IMG/VR virus record: IMGVR_UViG_3300027743_000093
Location: 1-23,091 of that record
DNA: 23,091 nt
Direction: 5' to 3' (one strand)
Origin: a virus
Each line of letters starts with the position of its first letter. Positions within the stretch are counted from its first letter, which is position 1. The notes under the pieces were generated by a model, which was not told the DNA's origin, ran no database searches, and was given only the letters and a program-made list of their open reading frames with translations. This document shows positions 12,212 to 20,410 of the stretch, piece by piece. The position numbers were made by a program, and so were the translations under genes.

Positions 12212-14636
12212 ATACGTTCCAGGTATAGGCCCATTCGGAGCTAAGCTAGCTATCGTTGGTGAAGCTCCAGGTGCGGCCGAAGATATATCAGGACGTCCCT
12301 TCGAAGGACCTGCTGGAGATCTTCTCAATGCTTTTCTACGTGAGGCAGGGATCAATAGAGCAGATTGCTACATCACCAATGTCGTGAAGTTCAGGCCACC
12401 TGAGAACGACATGAAGCGTCTGAATGAGATTGGTGTATCATTAGCTCAGTCTACACAAGAACTATTTGATGAGCTTCATGCACTAAATCCCAACTGCGTC
12501 CTTGCCCTCGGTAATACAGCACTCCAGGCACTAACCAACAAGACAGGTATCAAGGTATATCGAGGCTCGGTATTAAGAAGCAGTGACTTCAATCTCAAGG
12601 TAGTCTCGACCTATCACCCTGCACACTTGCTGAGGCAAGCAGGTGGTGAGGTTGCAGACTATGCAGCACGAGCCTATGTAAGTCTAGACTTTGCTAAGGC
12701 TGCTCGCGAAGCTCTGACACCTGAGTATCATGTTCCTGATAGGTTGCTCACGGTGTGCCGCAACAGTCTCGATCTGTTTAGGTTCAAGCGTCAGTACTCA
12801 GGGAAGCAGAAGGTTGCGGTAGACATCGAATCATACAAGTGCATTCCAGTCTGTGTCTCGTTTGCTTTCAGTCGCTATCATGCTATCAGTGTACCTCTAG
12901 TCAACATGACTGGCTCGCAAAGCGAGACATGGATTCCTTATCATGAACTTGTTCAGATGTGGAAATTCGTATCAGATATTCTTGATGACCCGCGCTACGA
13001 GCTTATCGGACAGAACTTTAAGTTCGACGATGCGAAGCTACGTTCGCCATGTAGTTTTAGACCAGCGAACTTGTATGCTGATACAATGCTCATGGCGCAT
13101 ACCCTTTACCCGGAGTTTCCTCTGGGTCTTGCTTTTCTGGCTAGCATTTGGACGGATGAACCCTACTACAAAACAGAAGGGAAAGAATTCAACCCAAAGA
13201 GGGATACTTATGATAGGCTCTACCTCTATAACGCTAAGGATGCGGCGATTACTTTTGAGGTATTCGAAGAGCAAGACAAAGAGCTAGCTGAGATGGGTCT
13301 TTCTGATTTCTACTACAACTATGTCAACAGATTGCACAATGCATATCGTGACATGGAACAGGTAGGATTGCTACTTGATGTTAATCGAAACAAAGAACTG
13401 AAAAAGAAATATAGAGCAGAGTTAGCTGAGGGTCAGGCAAGGCTCAATGAGTCAGTTGGGAGGCCAATTAATGTCGCATCGCCTAAGCAAGTTAACGAAT
13501 TACTATATCGTGACATGGGTTTACCCCTCCGCAAGGATACCTCGGAGGATACTCTCGTTGCACTCCAGAATAACGTCTGCAAAGTCGAGAGTGATAAAGC
13601 AATCCTCGCTGACATCCTGCTCATACGTCGTATCAGAAAGACGCTTGGAACATATCTTGAAGCAAGAGCTGACTACGACGGACGAATGCGGACTAGTTAT
13701 AGAATTGTTGGGACAGAGACGGGCCGCACCTCGACTACCCTCCTCAAAGCACCTGTAAGGCCGCACAAGATTGGCTTGGCATTTCAAACAATGACCAAGC
13801 ATGGTGAAACTGGATCAGATTTGCGTAGTCAATTCGTTGCAGACGATGGCTACGTGTTTGTAGAGATTGACTCGTCTCAAGCTGAGGCTAGAGTCGTAGC
13901 TCTACTTGCTAACGATTTAGAATTGCTGTCGCTCTTTGATACTACTGATGTTCACAAGCTAACTAGTAGTTGGATATTCAACTGCGCTCCGGAGAAGGTT
14001 ACGTATGAGCTTAGATTCGTTGGGAAGACAACGAGGCACGCAGGAAACTACGGCATGGGAAAAGCAAGGCTCATGCAAATCATTAATACTGATGCAAAGA
14101 AATTCCGCATCAACATCCAGGTCAGTGAGTGGAAAGCTGGACAGATTCTGGACGCATTCCATAACTTTTCGCCAAAGATACGTCAAGTTTTCCACACTGA
14201 AGTTGTACAAGCCTTACGCGACAATGATAGGATTCTCATTAACCCTTTCGGCAGACGTAGGCAATTCTTCGGTCGCTTCGATCACGAGTTGGAGAAAGAG
14301 TCATTTGCTCAAATTCCTCAGTCGACAATTACTGATAACACGAAGCGCGCGCTCCTCGATATCAGGGACAGAACTGCTGATGACGTTCGAATCTGGGGGT
14401 CGTTTGCTAGCACTACAGGAATATGTGTTGAGGCACACGATGCGCTTGTCGCACTAGTTCGTGAGACAGAGATAGATCAATACTTGAGCTACGCTGTTCC
14501 AGCATTCGAGTTACCTATAGATTTCTCGCAATGCACCTTGCCTCGTGGTACAATCAGTATTCCGTGTGAGGTAAAAGTTGGAAAGAATTACAAAGATTTA
14601 AAGGACTACGTTCATACCTCACACCAGAGTCTTTGA
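12195..14636 (+). CDS. UDG-like domain / DNA polymerase I fusion
   Basis: An 813-residue replicative polymerase. Residues 15-170 match a family-4-like uracil-DNA glycosylase: GEAPGAAED at 22-30, TNVVKFRPP at 61-69, HPAHLLR at 141-147. This arrangement is known from SPO1-type phage polymerases. The Fe-S cysteines of family 4 appear to be missing. Residues about 205-380 are a 3'-5' proofreading exonuclease (D210, E212, D278, and D349 in YNAKD). The family A polymerase domain has motif A around D559 (VEIDSSQAEAR), motif B with K611 and Y619 (GKTTRHAGNYGMG), and motif C HDA at 748-750 instead of the usual HDE. It likely replicates the phage genome. Confidence 0.9.
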   Translation: MSQSPRYVPGIGPFGAKLAIVGEAPGAAEDISGRPFEGPAGDLLNAFLREAGINRADCYITNVVKFRPPENDMKRLNEIGVSLAQSTQELFDELHALNPNCVLALGNTALQALTNKTGIKVYRGSVLRSSDFNLKVVSTYHPAHLLRQAGGEVADYAARAYVSLDFAKAAREALTPEYHVPDRLLTVCRNSLDLFRFKRQYSGKQKVAVDIESYKCIPVCVSFAFSRYHAISVPLVNMTGSQSETWIPYHELVQMWKFVSDILDDPRYELIGQNFKFDDAKLRSPCSFRPANLYADTMLMAHTLYPEFPLGLAFLASIWTDEPYYKTEGKEFNPKRDTYDRLYLYNAKDAAITFEVFEEQDKELAEMGLSDFYYNYVNRLHNAYRDMEQVGLLLDVNRNKELKKKYRAELAEGQARLNESVGRPINVASPKQVNELLYRDMGLPLRKDTSEDTLVALQNNVCKVESDKAILADILLIRRIRKTLGTYLEARADYDGRMRTSYRIVGTETGRTSTTLLKAPVRPHKIGLAFQTMTKHGETGSDLRSQFVADDGYVFVEIDSSQAEARVVALLANDLELLSLFDTTDVHKLTSSWIFNCAPEKVTYELRFVGKTTRHAGNYGMGKARLMQIINTDAKKFRINIQVSEWKAGQILDAFHNFSPKIRQVFHTEVVQALRDNDRILINPFGRRRQFFGRFDHELEKESFAQIPQSTITDNTKRALLDIRDRTADDVRIWGSFASTTGICVEAHDALVALVRETEIDQYLSYAVPAFELPIDFSQCTLPRGTISIPCEVKVGKNYKDLKDYVHTSHQSL

Positions 14637-14665
14637 CCTTGGGGACGGTATGGGAAGGGGTAAAG

Positions 14666-15862
14666 GTGAGTTGGCTCGACGATATAATGCAAACCTCAGC
14701 AGAGGTCGAGAGCCCTAAGCAATGGATTTGGTGGTCAGCGATAAGTGCTATTGCAGCAGTGAGTGGTAGTAATGTCTTTCTAGACAAACACTATTACAAG
14801 CTATCACCCAATCTATTTGTCATGCTTCTCGGTAAGAGTGGTCTAGGTAAAGGATGGCCCATATGGTTAGCTAAAGAACTCGTGACTGTAGTAGATACTA
14901 CCCGAGTTATCTCAGGTCGTAACTCCATACAGGCTGTAGTGAAAGAGCTAGGGACAATCACAACACGTAACGGCAAGCCAGCAATACCTGACTCAAGAGG
15001 CTTTCTAGTTTCAGGTGAGTTTGTCAACTTCGTGATTCAAGACCCGCACTCGTTGAGTATCCTTACTGAGCTATACGACACCCATTACAGTAAGGAATGG
15101 AAGAACACTCTGAAAGGTGCGGGCGTTGATACACTGAAGAATGTGTGTCTGACCATGTTGGGTGCATCCTCTCCGCCTCACTTCCGGGAGGTTGTACATT
15201 CCAAGGATATCGAGGGGGGTTTCCTTGGTAGAACTCTGATGGTGTATGAAGAAACTAGGGGTCATATCAATCCCCTAATAGACAAGCCTAAGACTCTATT
15301 CGATCCTTTACGTACTGCTGAGTACTTGGTAGAGGTATCGAAGATTCAAGGAGAGTTTAAGTATTCGGAGGGTGCGAAGAAAGTATACTCCGATTGGTAT
15401 TTCGATCTCAGAGCTAGAGACACTCAGGACAAAACCGGTACAGTGCAGAGAGTCCATAACCATGTAGAGAAGACTGCAATGTGTTTAGCTCTAGCTCGTG
15501 ACTTGACCTTAGAGATTCAACCTCAAGATATTGATAAGGCGATCGAAGTCTGTACAACTCTTTTGACGCATGTAGACAAAGTCATGCAGGGATCAGGCGG
15601 GAAGAGCGAGATTGCTCAAGAGCAGGCGATGGTTCTCAACGTCTTGATCAAAGCCCCTGAGAATGAGCTGACCAGACAGAAAGTTCTTCAAAAGCTTTTC
15701 GGGGATGTCGACAGCTTTGTTCTAAACAGAGTTGTTGAGACCCTAATCGAGGCCAAAGCAGTTACATCAAATACTCGCGGAGGTCACATCTACTACAAGC
15801 TGACCCCAGGATATCTCAAACAGCTAGATGAGTGGAAGAAAATTAAGGAGAAAAGACAATGA
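14666..15862 (+). CDS. DUF3987-like primase-helicase ATPase
   Basis: A 398-residue protein resembling DUF3987, a phage helicase/primase-type ATPase family. A Walker-A-like motif GKSGLGKG lies near residues 56-63, but the usual final Ser/Thr is glycine. VCLTMLGASSPPHF and GFLGRTLMVYEE follow as motor-domain segments, and the C-terminal 60 residues (LTRQKVLQKLFG, RVVETLIEAKAV, GGHIYYKL) form a winged helix. GTG 14666 has a strong AAGGGG site upstream; the TTG at 14633 has none and overlaps the polymerase. It probably unwinds or loads at the phage fork. An alternative is a stand-alone DNA-binding ATPase. Confidence 0.7.
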   Translation: MSWLDDIMQTSAEVESPKQWIWWSAISAIAAVSGSNVFLDKHYYKLSPNLFVMLLGKSGLGKGWPIWLAKELVTVVDTTRVISGRNSIQAVVKELGTITTRNGKPAIPDSRGFLVSGEFVNFVIQDPHSLSILTELYDTHYSKEWKNTLKGAGVDTLKNVCLTMLGASSPPHFREVVHSKDIEGGFLGRTLMVYEETRGHINPLIDKPKTLFDPLRTAEYLVEVSKIQGEFKYSEGAKKVYSDWYFDLRARDTQDKTGTVQRVHNHVEKTAMCLALARDLTLEIQPQDIDKAIEVCTTLLTHVDKVMQGSGGKSEIAQEQAMVLNVLIKAPENELTRQKVLQKLFGDVDSFVLNRVVETLIEAKAVTSNTRGGHIYYKLTPGYLKQLDEWKKIKEKRQ

Positions 15863-16068
15863 GTGAGGAGTTGAGATTGACTATGGACAAGGCAGAACCG
15901 AGTGAGGCTGACAAGGCTCTTGATAAACTGGAGGTAGCTGTTCATCTGCTGAACAGCATCAGGCAGAATCAGAGCGTTGTAGATGGCAGGGGGATTAGCA
16001 TAGCCATCACGCATATCGAGACAGCTATGCTTTGGATCAAAGACGCAGTATTGGAAGATGGAGTTTAA
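15859..16068 (+). CDS. Hypothetical helical protein (69 aa)
   Basis: A 69-residue protein whose ATG overlaps the preceding TGA. It is an acidic-start, mainly helical protein (SEADKALDKLEVAVHLLNSIRQ, ISIAITHIETAMLWIKDAVL). It resembles small phage proteins of the Acb-like or DUF7681-like size class with two packed helices, but I can name no family safely. It is near the end of the + strand block. Confidence 0.65.
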   Translation: MSEELRLTMDKAEPSEADKALDKLEVAVHLLNSIRQNQSVVDGRGISIAITHIETAMLWIKDAVLEDGV

Positions 16069-16216
16069 GCGACCAGTAGAAGAAATGGGCTGTCCTGAGT
16101 GTAATAGCGCAGCCTATTACCAAGGTACTCAGGACAGCCATTACATCTATGTTTGTCAGAATCTACATCTAACTAGAGTACGAATTCCTAGGGTCGAGGA
16201 ACCTTCGGAAGACTAG
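16058..16216 (+). CDS. Possible small zinc-ribbon protein (52 aa)
   Basis: A 52-residue frame with CPEC (C12, C15) and C33/H37 (VCQNLH), a plausible zinc site. It overlaps the previous gene by 11 bases and the end of the opposing late gene by 29 bases. The ribosome binding site is weak. A long inverted repeat (16088-16139) lies inside the frame, so the RNA structure may be the real feature and the frame a by-product, or both may be real. Confidence 0.45.
   Translation: MEFKRPVEEMGCPECNSAAYYQGTQDSHYIYVCQNLHLTRVRIPRVEEPSED
16088..16139. repeat. Long hairpin between convergent operons
   Basis: GGCTGTCCTGAGT (16088-16100) is the exact complement of 16127-16139. A second stem, GTAATAG (16101-16107) with CTATTAC (16114-16120), continues directly inside it, with a six-base bulge on the right side. 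The result is a 20-bp stem-loop with no strong T-run on either side (minus strand is CATTTCTTCT). It lies where + and - transcripts meet and may stop or stabilise both. Confidence 0.75.
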
Positions 16217-19172
16217 AACTTGCTCGCGGAGGACGGGGGAGGCCAGAAGTAGCAGAGCCTCCTCCGACTTGTGCTGCTATACCTGAACCTACAAATGGTA
16301 TAGCCTGAGCACCTTGCTTCAACAGAGGATCGAACCTATCAGTACCACCTGGCTTGTCTGTAGCAGCTTTATAAGCTCCGTAAGATAGCTTACCAGCATC
16401 AGACAAAACAGGCCCACCTAAGAACTCAGCAAACCCTGTAGTTTTAGTCCCCGCGCTTGCGAGGTCAGCCAAGATACCAAGTGCCCAAGCTTGACCGAGA
16501 TTAGAGAATATACGATCAAGCCCATCTCCTCTATCTGCTATAGCCTGACCTGCCCCAACACCAGAAACAGTTCCCTTTATTCCTGCCTTGATATCTCCAA
16601 TACCCTCACCCATTGTGGTATATAGGGCAATAGCTAGTGGAATGTTTCGAGCAGGATTCTCCATGACTGCATCCTTGATGATGCGCGTCTGGGTGAAAGC
16701 ATACTTCTTGAAGATAAGAGGTATCTCTGCAATAGGATGACCTGACCATAACCTCGGTAGGTCAATACCCTGCGCGCGCCCCTGAGTGATCTCCGACATT
16801 CTACCACCTGCGATACCTTGCTGCTCAGGAGTTAGTTCACCCTGTTTCAGCACTTTATCGATAGGTTCTAGAACTAGATTCTGCAAACGCGCTCTTGCTC
16901 TTTTGTTTGTCGGATCTTTCTTTAGCTGTGCGAATAGCTGATTAGCTGTAGTCTTACCTGCTACAGCTGAGACAGTTCTGTTCAAGGTCTCTGACTTCTT
17001 CATCAGAAACAGCTTCGATAGCGCACCTTCTCCACCTACTTCCCTGAGCAGGTCTTGATTGATCGTCTGGAGCGCGCCTGTTGCTTCAGCCTCACCTACA
17101 GCGCCTTTATAATCTGTAATGACTTTCTTCAATGCACCAGCATATGCTCCGAGATTAGCACGTAGTGGAGTAGTCGCCATCTGAGAGAAGTTCGATATAG
17201 CATAATGAGATAGGTGTGCGGCACTCACTACCTTCCTCAAACCCCGATTGACAGCAGTCCAGGATGGATTACCTGTGCTTGCTACATCGCGACCTAGATG
17301 AGCACTAATGATCTCTCTAATTCTCTTTGGATCATCAGTCCCTTTAATCAGTTTCTCAATAGCACTATTAGGATCTGCAATGTCACGCGCTCCAAACTCG
17401 CGCGCCTCTGCGATCCTTTTACCCATATCATTTAGATGCATCAGGTCTACGTCAAGATCCATTCTATATCCTGGCGCATTACCCTGACGTTCATGTGTAG
17501 CAGATATAAGGCGCTCACCATGCTGAGCTGCATTCTCTACAGCCCTTGCTGCGTCATCAACAGTCCAGCCTTCCTTCTCTAGGTCGGCAATGAACTTGTC
17601 CTTGTTCTTAACAAGGTTCTTCCTGTCATATATGTGAGGCCAATGATTGGCTCTCTCACGAAATGGAATGATCTTTCCCTCAGCAGTCCTCAGGCCCGCA
17701 CCTGATTCCTTAGCTGCCTTGACAACCTCAGCATCTATTACTGCTCGCTTTTCTAGCGCAGCCTGGACAGCAGGATCGTTAGGAACGATGCCTTTATCTC
17801 TTGATTCGACGTAGACCTTTACCTGCCCTGGCGTTAATCCAGCAGTTGCTTCCTTAGCTCGCTTGCCCCACTCACCACCTAGATAATCACCAGCCAATCT
17901 GGTTCTAGAGATAAGCTCTGCAAGTGCAGGACCAGTCTTACCTGAGTCCCGGATGACTGAGATATCACCCTTACCTACCTCAGCAGCAGCCTGAGCACCC
18001 TTTACACCTTGCACTTTTCGTCTTTGACGCTCAAAGAATCCAACCTTCTGTGCTGCGTCCTGTAATTCTGGAATACCTGACGCTGCTGCTTTACCGACAG
18101 GACCTGTATCAGGCGCTTCGCCCATTACCTTATCTGCAACAGGTCGGGCTTTGCCTCTATCGAAGGTTCCAACAGGAGGTCCCATCTTTGGTCTAGGGTC
18201 TGACACGAACTCGTTACCAGGGATAACACTATCATCCGGACCAATCCTTCCAGAGACCCTAGGCTTGCCCTCTGGAAAGAATCCAGCCTCAGGTCCGATA
18301 TCCCAAGGCATTGTAGGTTGCGCGTCAAATCCTAGCTTCTGCCTACCAATGACAGGCTGTAGTATAGGTTGAGTAGCAGGGTCATGCACTCCGTACGGAC
18401 CAACTTCAGGTCCATACAACTCCGTTGGTGGCGGAGGAGATTCTCTGAATGGTAGACCCTGCTGCTCAAACCCATACTCAAGAGGCATCTGTCGAGGTGC
18501 AGGTTTAGCTACAGGTGGTGGAATGTCTGGCAATGCTTCTCGGACTGGTAGGGTTTTCTTTCCACCCTTGCTACCTGCAAGAGCGAGCGCGCCAGCGAAC
18601 AGACCTGACCCAGCAGCATGACCGTAACGACCTTCACCTACGTCACGAGCCATCTGTGTAACAGGTACACCTAGTCCTGCCTCTGGCAAGGTAGCTAGAC
18701 TTCTCCCTAGCGCCTTTCCATATTCACCCTTCTGTTCATACCCATAAGCCTCCCTACCACCTTGCATGAAAGGCTCAGTGACACCACCGATAAGCTCCTT
18801 CGCAGCACGCGCGCGATCCTCTATACCTGCCTGTGAGAAATCGAGATTGCCTGGTGTTAGCTTACCAACATTACTGACGAAGTGTCCAACTCCCTTAGCA
18901 CCTTCCTTTATAGCTCCTAAGAATCCTGTATCTGGAGCTTTAGGAGCTTGAGCTGTCGGAAGCTGCATAGATCTATATTCTTCTGGCAGCTCTTCAAGAT
19001 CAGTGTCAGGATAATTTGGATCAGGTTTTGGTCCAGTCGGGACGTTAGGCGTTATGCTTCGACGCCTTTGCATCCAATCCTTGACATCAGACTGAGTTGG
19101 AGGTGTAGGCTTATCCCAGTCCATGTCCAGGATCTCACCATCATAGTCTATCTGAATTCTTCTACCTGGCAT
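16188..19172 (-). CDS. Large internal virion/ejection-like protein (994 aa)
   Basis: A 994-residue protein, the last gene of the - strand late block; GAGGTGA precedes its ATG. Residues 1-85 and about 200-340 are Pro- and Gly-rich and probably disordered. Residues 370-860 are mainly helical and charged (VEKAAKESGAGLRTAEG-type segments). Residues about 860-960 hold several hydrophobic stretches (IPLAIALYTTMGEGI, AWALGILADLASAG) that could enter membranes. Size, order and composition match the largest ejection protein of podoviruses, delivered with the DNA into the cell. I see no lysozyme or transglycosylase motif. The role is inferred from context, not a family match. Confidence 0.6.
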   Translation of the reverse strand: MPGRRIQIDYDGEILDMDWDKPTPPTQSDVKDWMQRRRSITPNVPTGPKPDPNYPDTDLEELPEEYRSMQLPTAQAPKAPDTGFLGAIKEGAKGVGHFVSNVGKLTPGNLDFSQAGIEDRARAAKELIGGVTEPFMQGGREAYGYEQKGEYGKALGRSLATLPEAGLGVPVTQMARDVGEGRYGHAAGSGLFAGALALAGSKGGKKTLPVREALPDIPPPVAKPAPRQMPLEYGFEQQGLPFRESPPPPTELYGPEVGPYGVHDPATQPILQPVIGRQKLGFDAQPTMPWDIGPEAGFFPEGKPRVSGRIGPDDSVIPGNEFVSDPRPKMGPPVGTFDRGKARPVADKVMGEAPDTGPVGKAAASGIPELQDAAQKVGFFERQRRKVQGVKGAQAAAEVGKGDISVIRDSGKTGPALAELISRTRLAGDYLGGEWGKRAKEATAGLTPGQVKVYVESRDKGIVPNDPAVQAALEKRAVIDAEVVKAAKESGAGLRTAEGKIIPFRERANHWPHIYDRKNLVKNKDKFIADLEKEGWTVDDAARAVENAAQHGERLISATHERQGNAPGYRMDLDVDLMHLNDMGKRIAEAREFGARDIADPNSAIEKLIKGTDDPKRIREIISAHLGRDVASTGNPSWTAVNRGLRKVVSAAHLSHYAISNFSQMATTPLRANLGAYAGALKKVITDYKGAVGEAEATGALQTINQDLLREVGGEGALSKLFLMKKSETLNRTVSAVAGKTTANQLFAQLKKDPTNKRARARLQNLVLEPIDKVLKQGELTPEQQGIAGGRMSEITQGRAQGIDLPRLWSGHPIAEIPLIFKKYAFTQTRIIKDAVMENPARNIPLAIALYTTMGEGIGDIKAGIKGTVSGVGAGQAIADRGDGLDRIFSNLGQAWALGILADLASAGTKTTGFAEFLGGPVLSDAGKLSYGAYKAATDKPGGTDRFDPLLKQGAQAIPFVGSGIAAQVGGGSATSGLPRPPRASSSLPKVPRP

Positions 19173-19180
19173 GACTCACC

Positions 19181-20410
19181 TCAGAACTTCAGACCACCAC
19201 CGGGAGGGAGATCACCAAACTTGATAGGTCTTTGCGTAGGTGTTGTCGGATTGTTTCTCGGCGCGGCACCTACAGGACGACGCGTTCGGAGAATCTCTTG
19301 CTTTCTTGCTTCGATTGCAGCTAGGTATTCTCTGGCTGTATCATCTGGTGCATTAGTTCCAAACCAATCACTTGAATGTCGTGGCTGACCTTGTTCATCC
19401 AGTGACCAACCTGCAAACTTTGGATTCGTTCTAGCTACCTCTTGAGCAGCCATCGCATTAGCAGTAAAGTTCTCACCAGCGTTGACGAATCCAGCAGAAC
19501 CTGCATTCATACCAGACTGGTCAGCATTCTGTTGTGAGATATTGAGTTGTCTATCACGAGCTGCATTAGCGATCTCGTCCTGTGCTTGACGCTGACCAAA
19601 CTCCAGGCCGCGCTGATTCAGATTGCCTTGTGCTACGCCAAGCTGGCCTCGACTAGTCTCTGCACCAAATGCCTGGATGTTTGTGCCACGTTCTCTGTCA
19701 GCTTGTGTACGACCTGCAAGAGATGGCCCAAGGCCAATACGGTCAACCGTGCCGTCCTCCATGACCTTAACCATTTCCTCATTGCCATCCGCACCAACTC
19801 GATGGGTATAACCCTTAGTTGCCATGTCTCTGATCTGAGCTTCTCGATAAGCTCTAGTTGTGTTAGCCCCGAACTCGTCGATGTCAACCTTACGCCTGTT
19901 GAGCGCTTGGTTCTCTGCATCGACTTGTTGTTGCCTGACAGCCTTGACGTAATTGAGCTGGCTTGTAGCGTCGTCCTTCTCGATATCAGCTTGCTCCTTC
20001 AGGCCCGCGCCTTTCATCTGCCAGCCCTCTAGAGCATTTCGATACGGGGCATTTGTTACCTTCTCACCTAGAGCCATACCCGACTTTAGGTCATTGAATG
20101 AGGCAGCACCCGCAATGAGCGCGCCAGCTAACCGACGTCCCCTGGAGGGAGCATATTGTTCCTGTGTCGGTAGCTTACCAATGTGCTCTCGATATGCAGC
20201 AGAGGCTTGACCTCCCTGCATACGTTTGAGTGCCAGTGAGATAGGATCGTTGTCAGCCTCTTCAGATGTAGGTCCGCTGATAGGATTGGGTGCTGTCTGC
20301 CCTCGATTGAAATCGATTTTCCGATAAGCGCCCATCAAAGGATCTTCCTGCTGAGGACTGAAGATATTGGCGAACCGACGCATGTTGAAGGCGTTATCTT
20401 CTCTGGGCAT
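19181..20410 (-). CDS. Structural/ejection-like protein (409 aa)
   Basis: A 409-residue protein rich in Gln, Ala, Gly and Asn. Residues about 125-290 form long helices suited to coiled coils (LKEQADIEKDDATSQLNYVKAVRQQQVDAENQ). The C-terminal 40 residues are Pro/Gly-rich (PRNNPTTPTQRPIKFGDLPPGGG), probably disordered. Its start overlaps the stop of the 443-residue gene (TAATG). Order and composition fit the middle of three ejection proteins in podoviruses; there is no family signature to confirm this. Confidence 0.6.
   Translation of the reverse strand: MPREDNAFNMRRFANIFSPQQEDPLMGAYRKIDFNRGQTAPNPISGPTSEEADNDPISLALKRMQGGQASAAYREHIGKLPTQEQYAPSRGRRLAGALIAGAASFNDLKSGMALGEKVTNAPYRNALEGWQMKGAGLKEQADIEKDDATSQLNYVKAVRQQQVDAENQALNRRKVDIDEFGANTTRAYREAQIRDMATKGYTHRVGADGNEEMVKVMEDGTVDRIGLGPSLAGRTQADRERGTNIQAFGAETSRGQLGVAQGNLNQRGLEFGQRQAQDEIANAARDRQLNISQQNADQSGMNAGSAGFVNAGENFTANAMAAQEVARTNPKFAGWSLDEQGQPRHSSDWFGTNAPDDTAREYLAAIEARKQEILRTRRPVGAAPRNNPTTPTQRPIKFGDLPPGGGLKF

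Noticed and set aside
14682-14687. TATAAT inside the DUF3987-like gene start
   Set aside because: No good -35 element and the surrounding frame is continuous coding.
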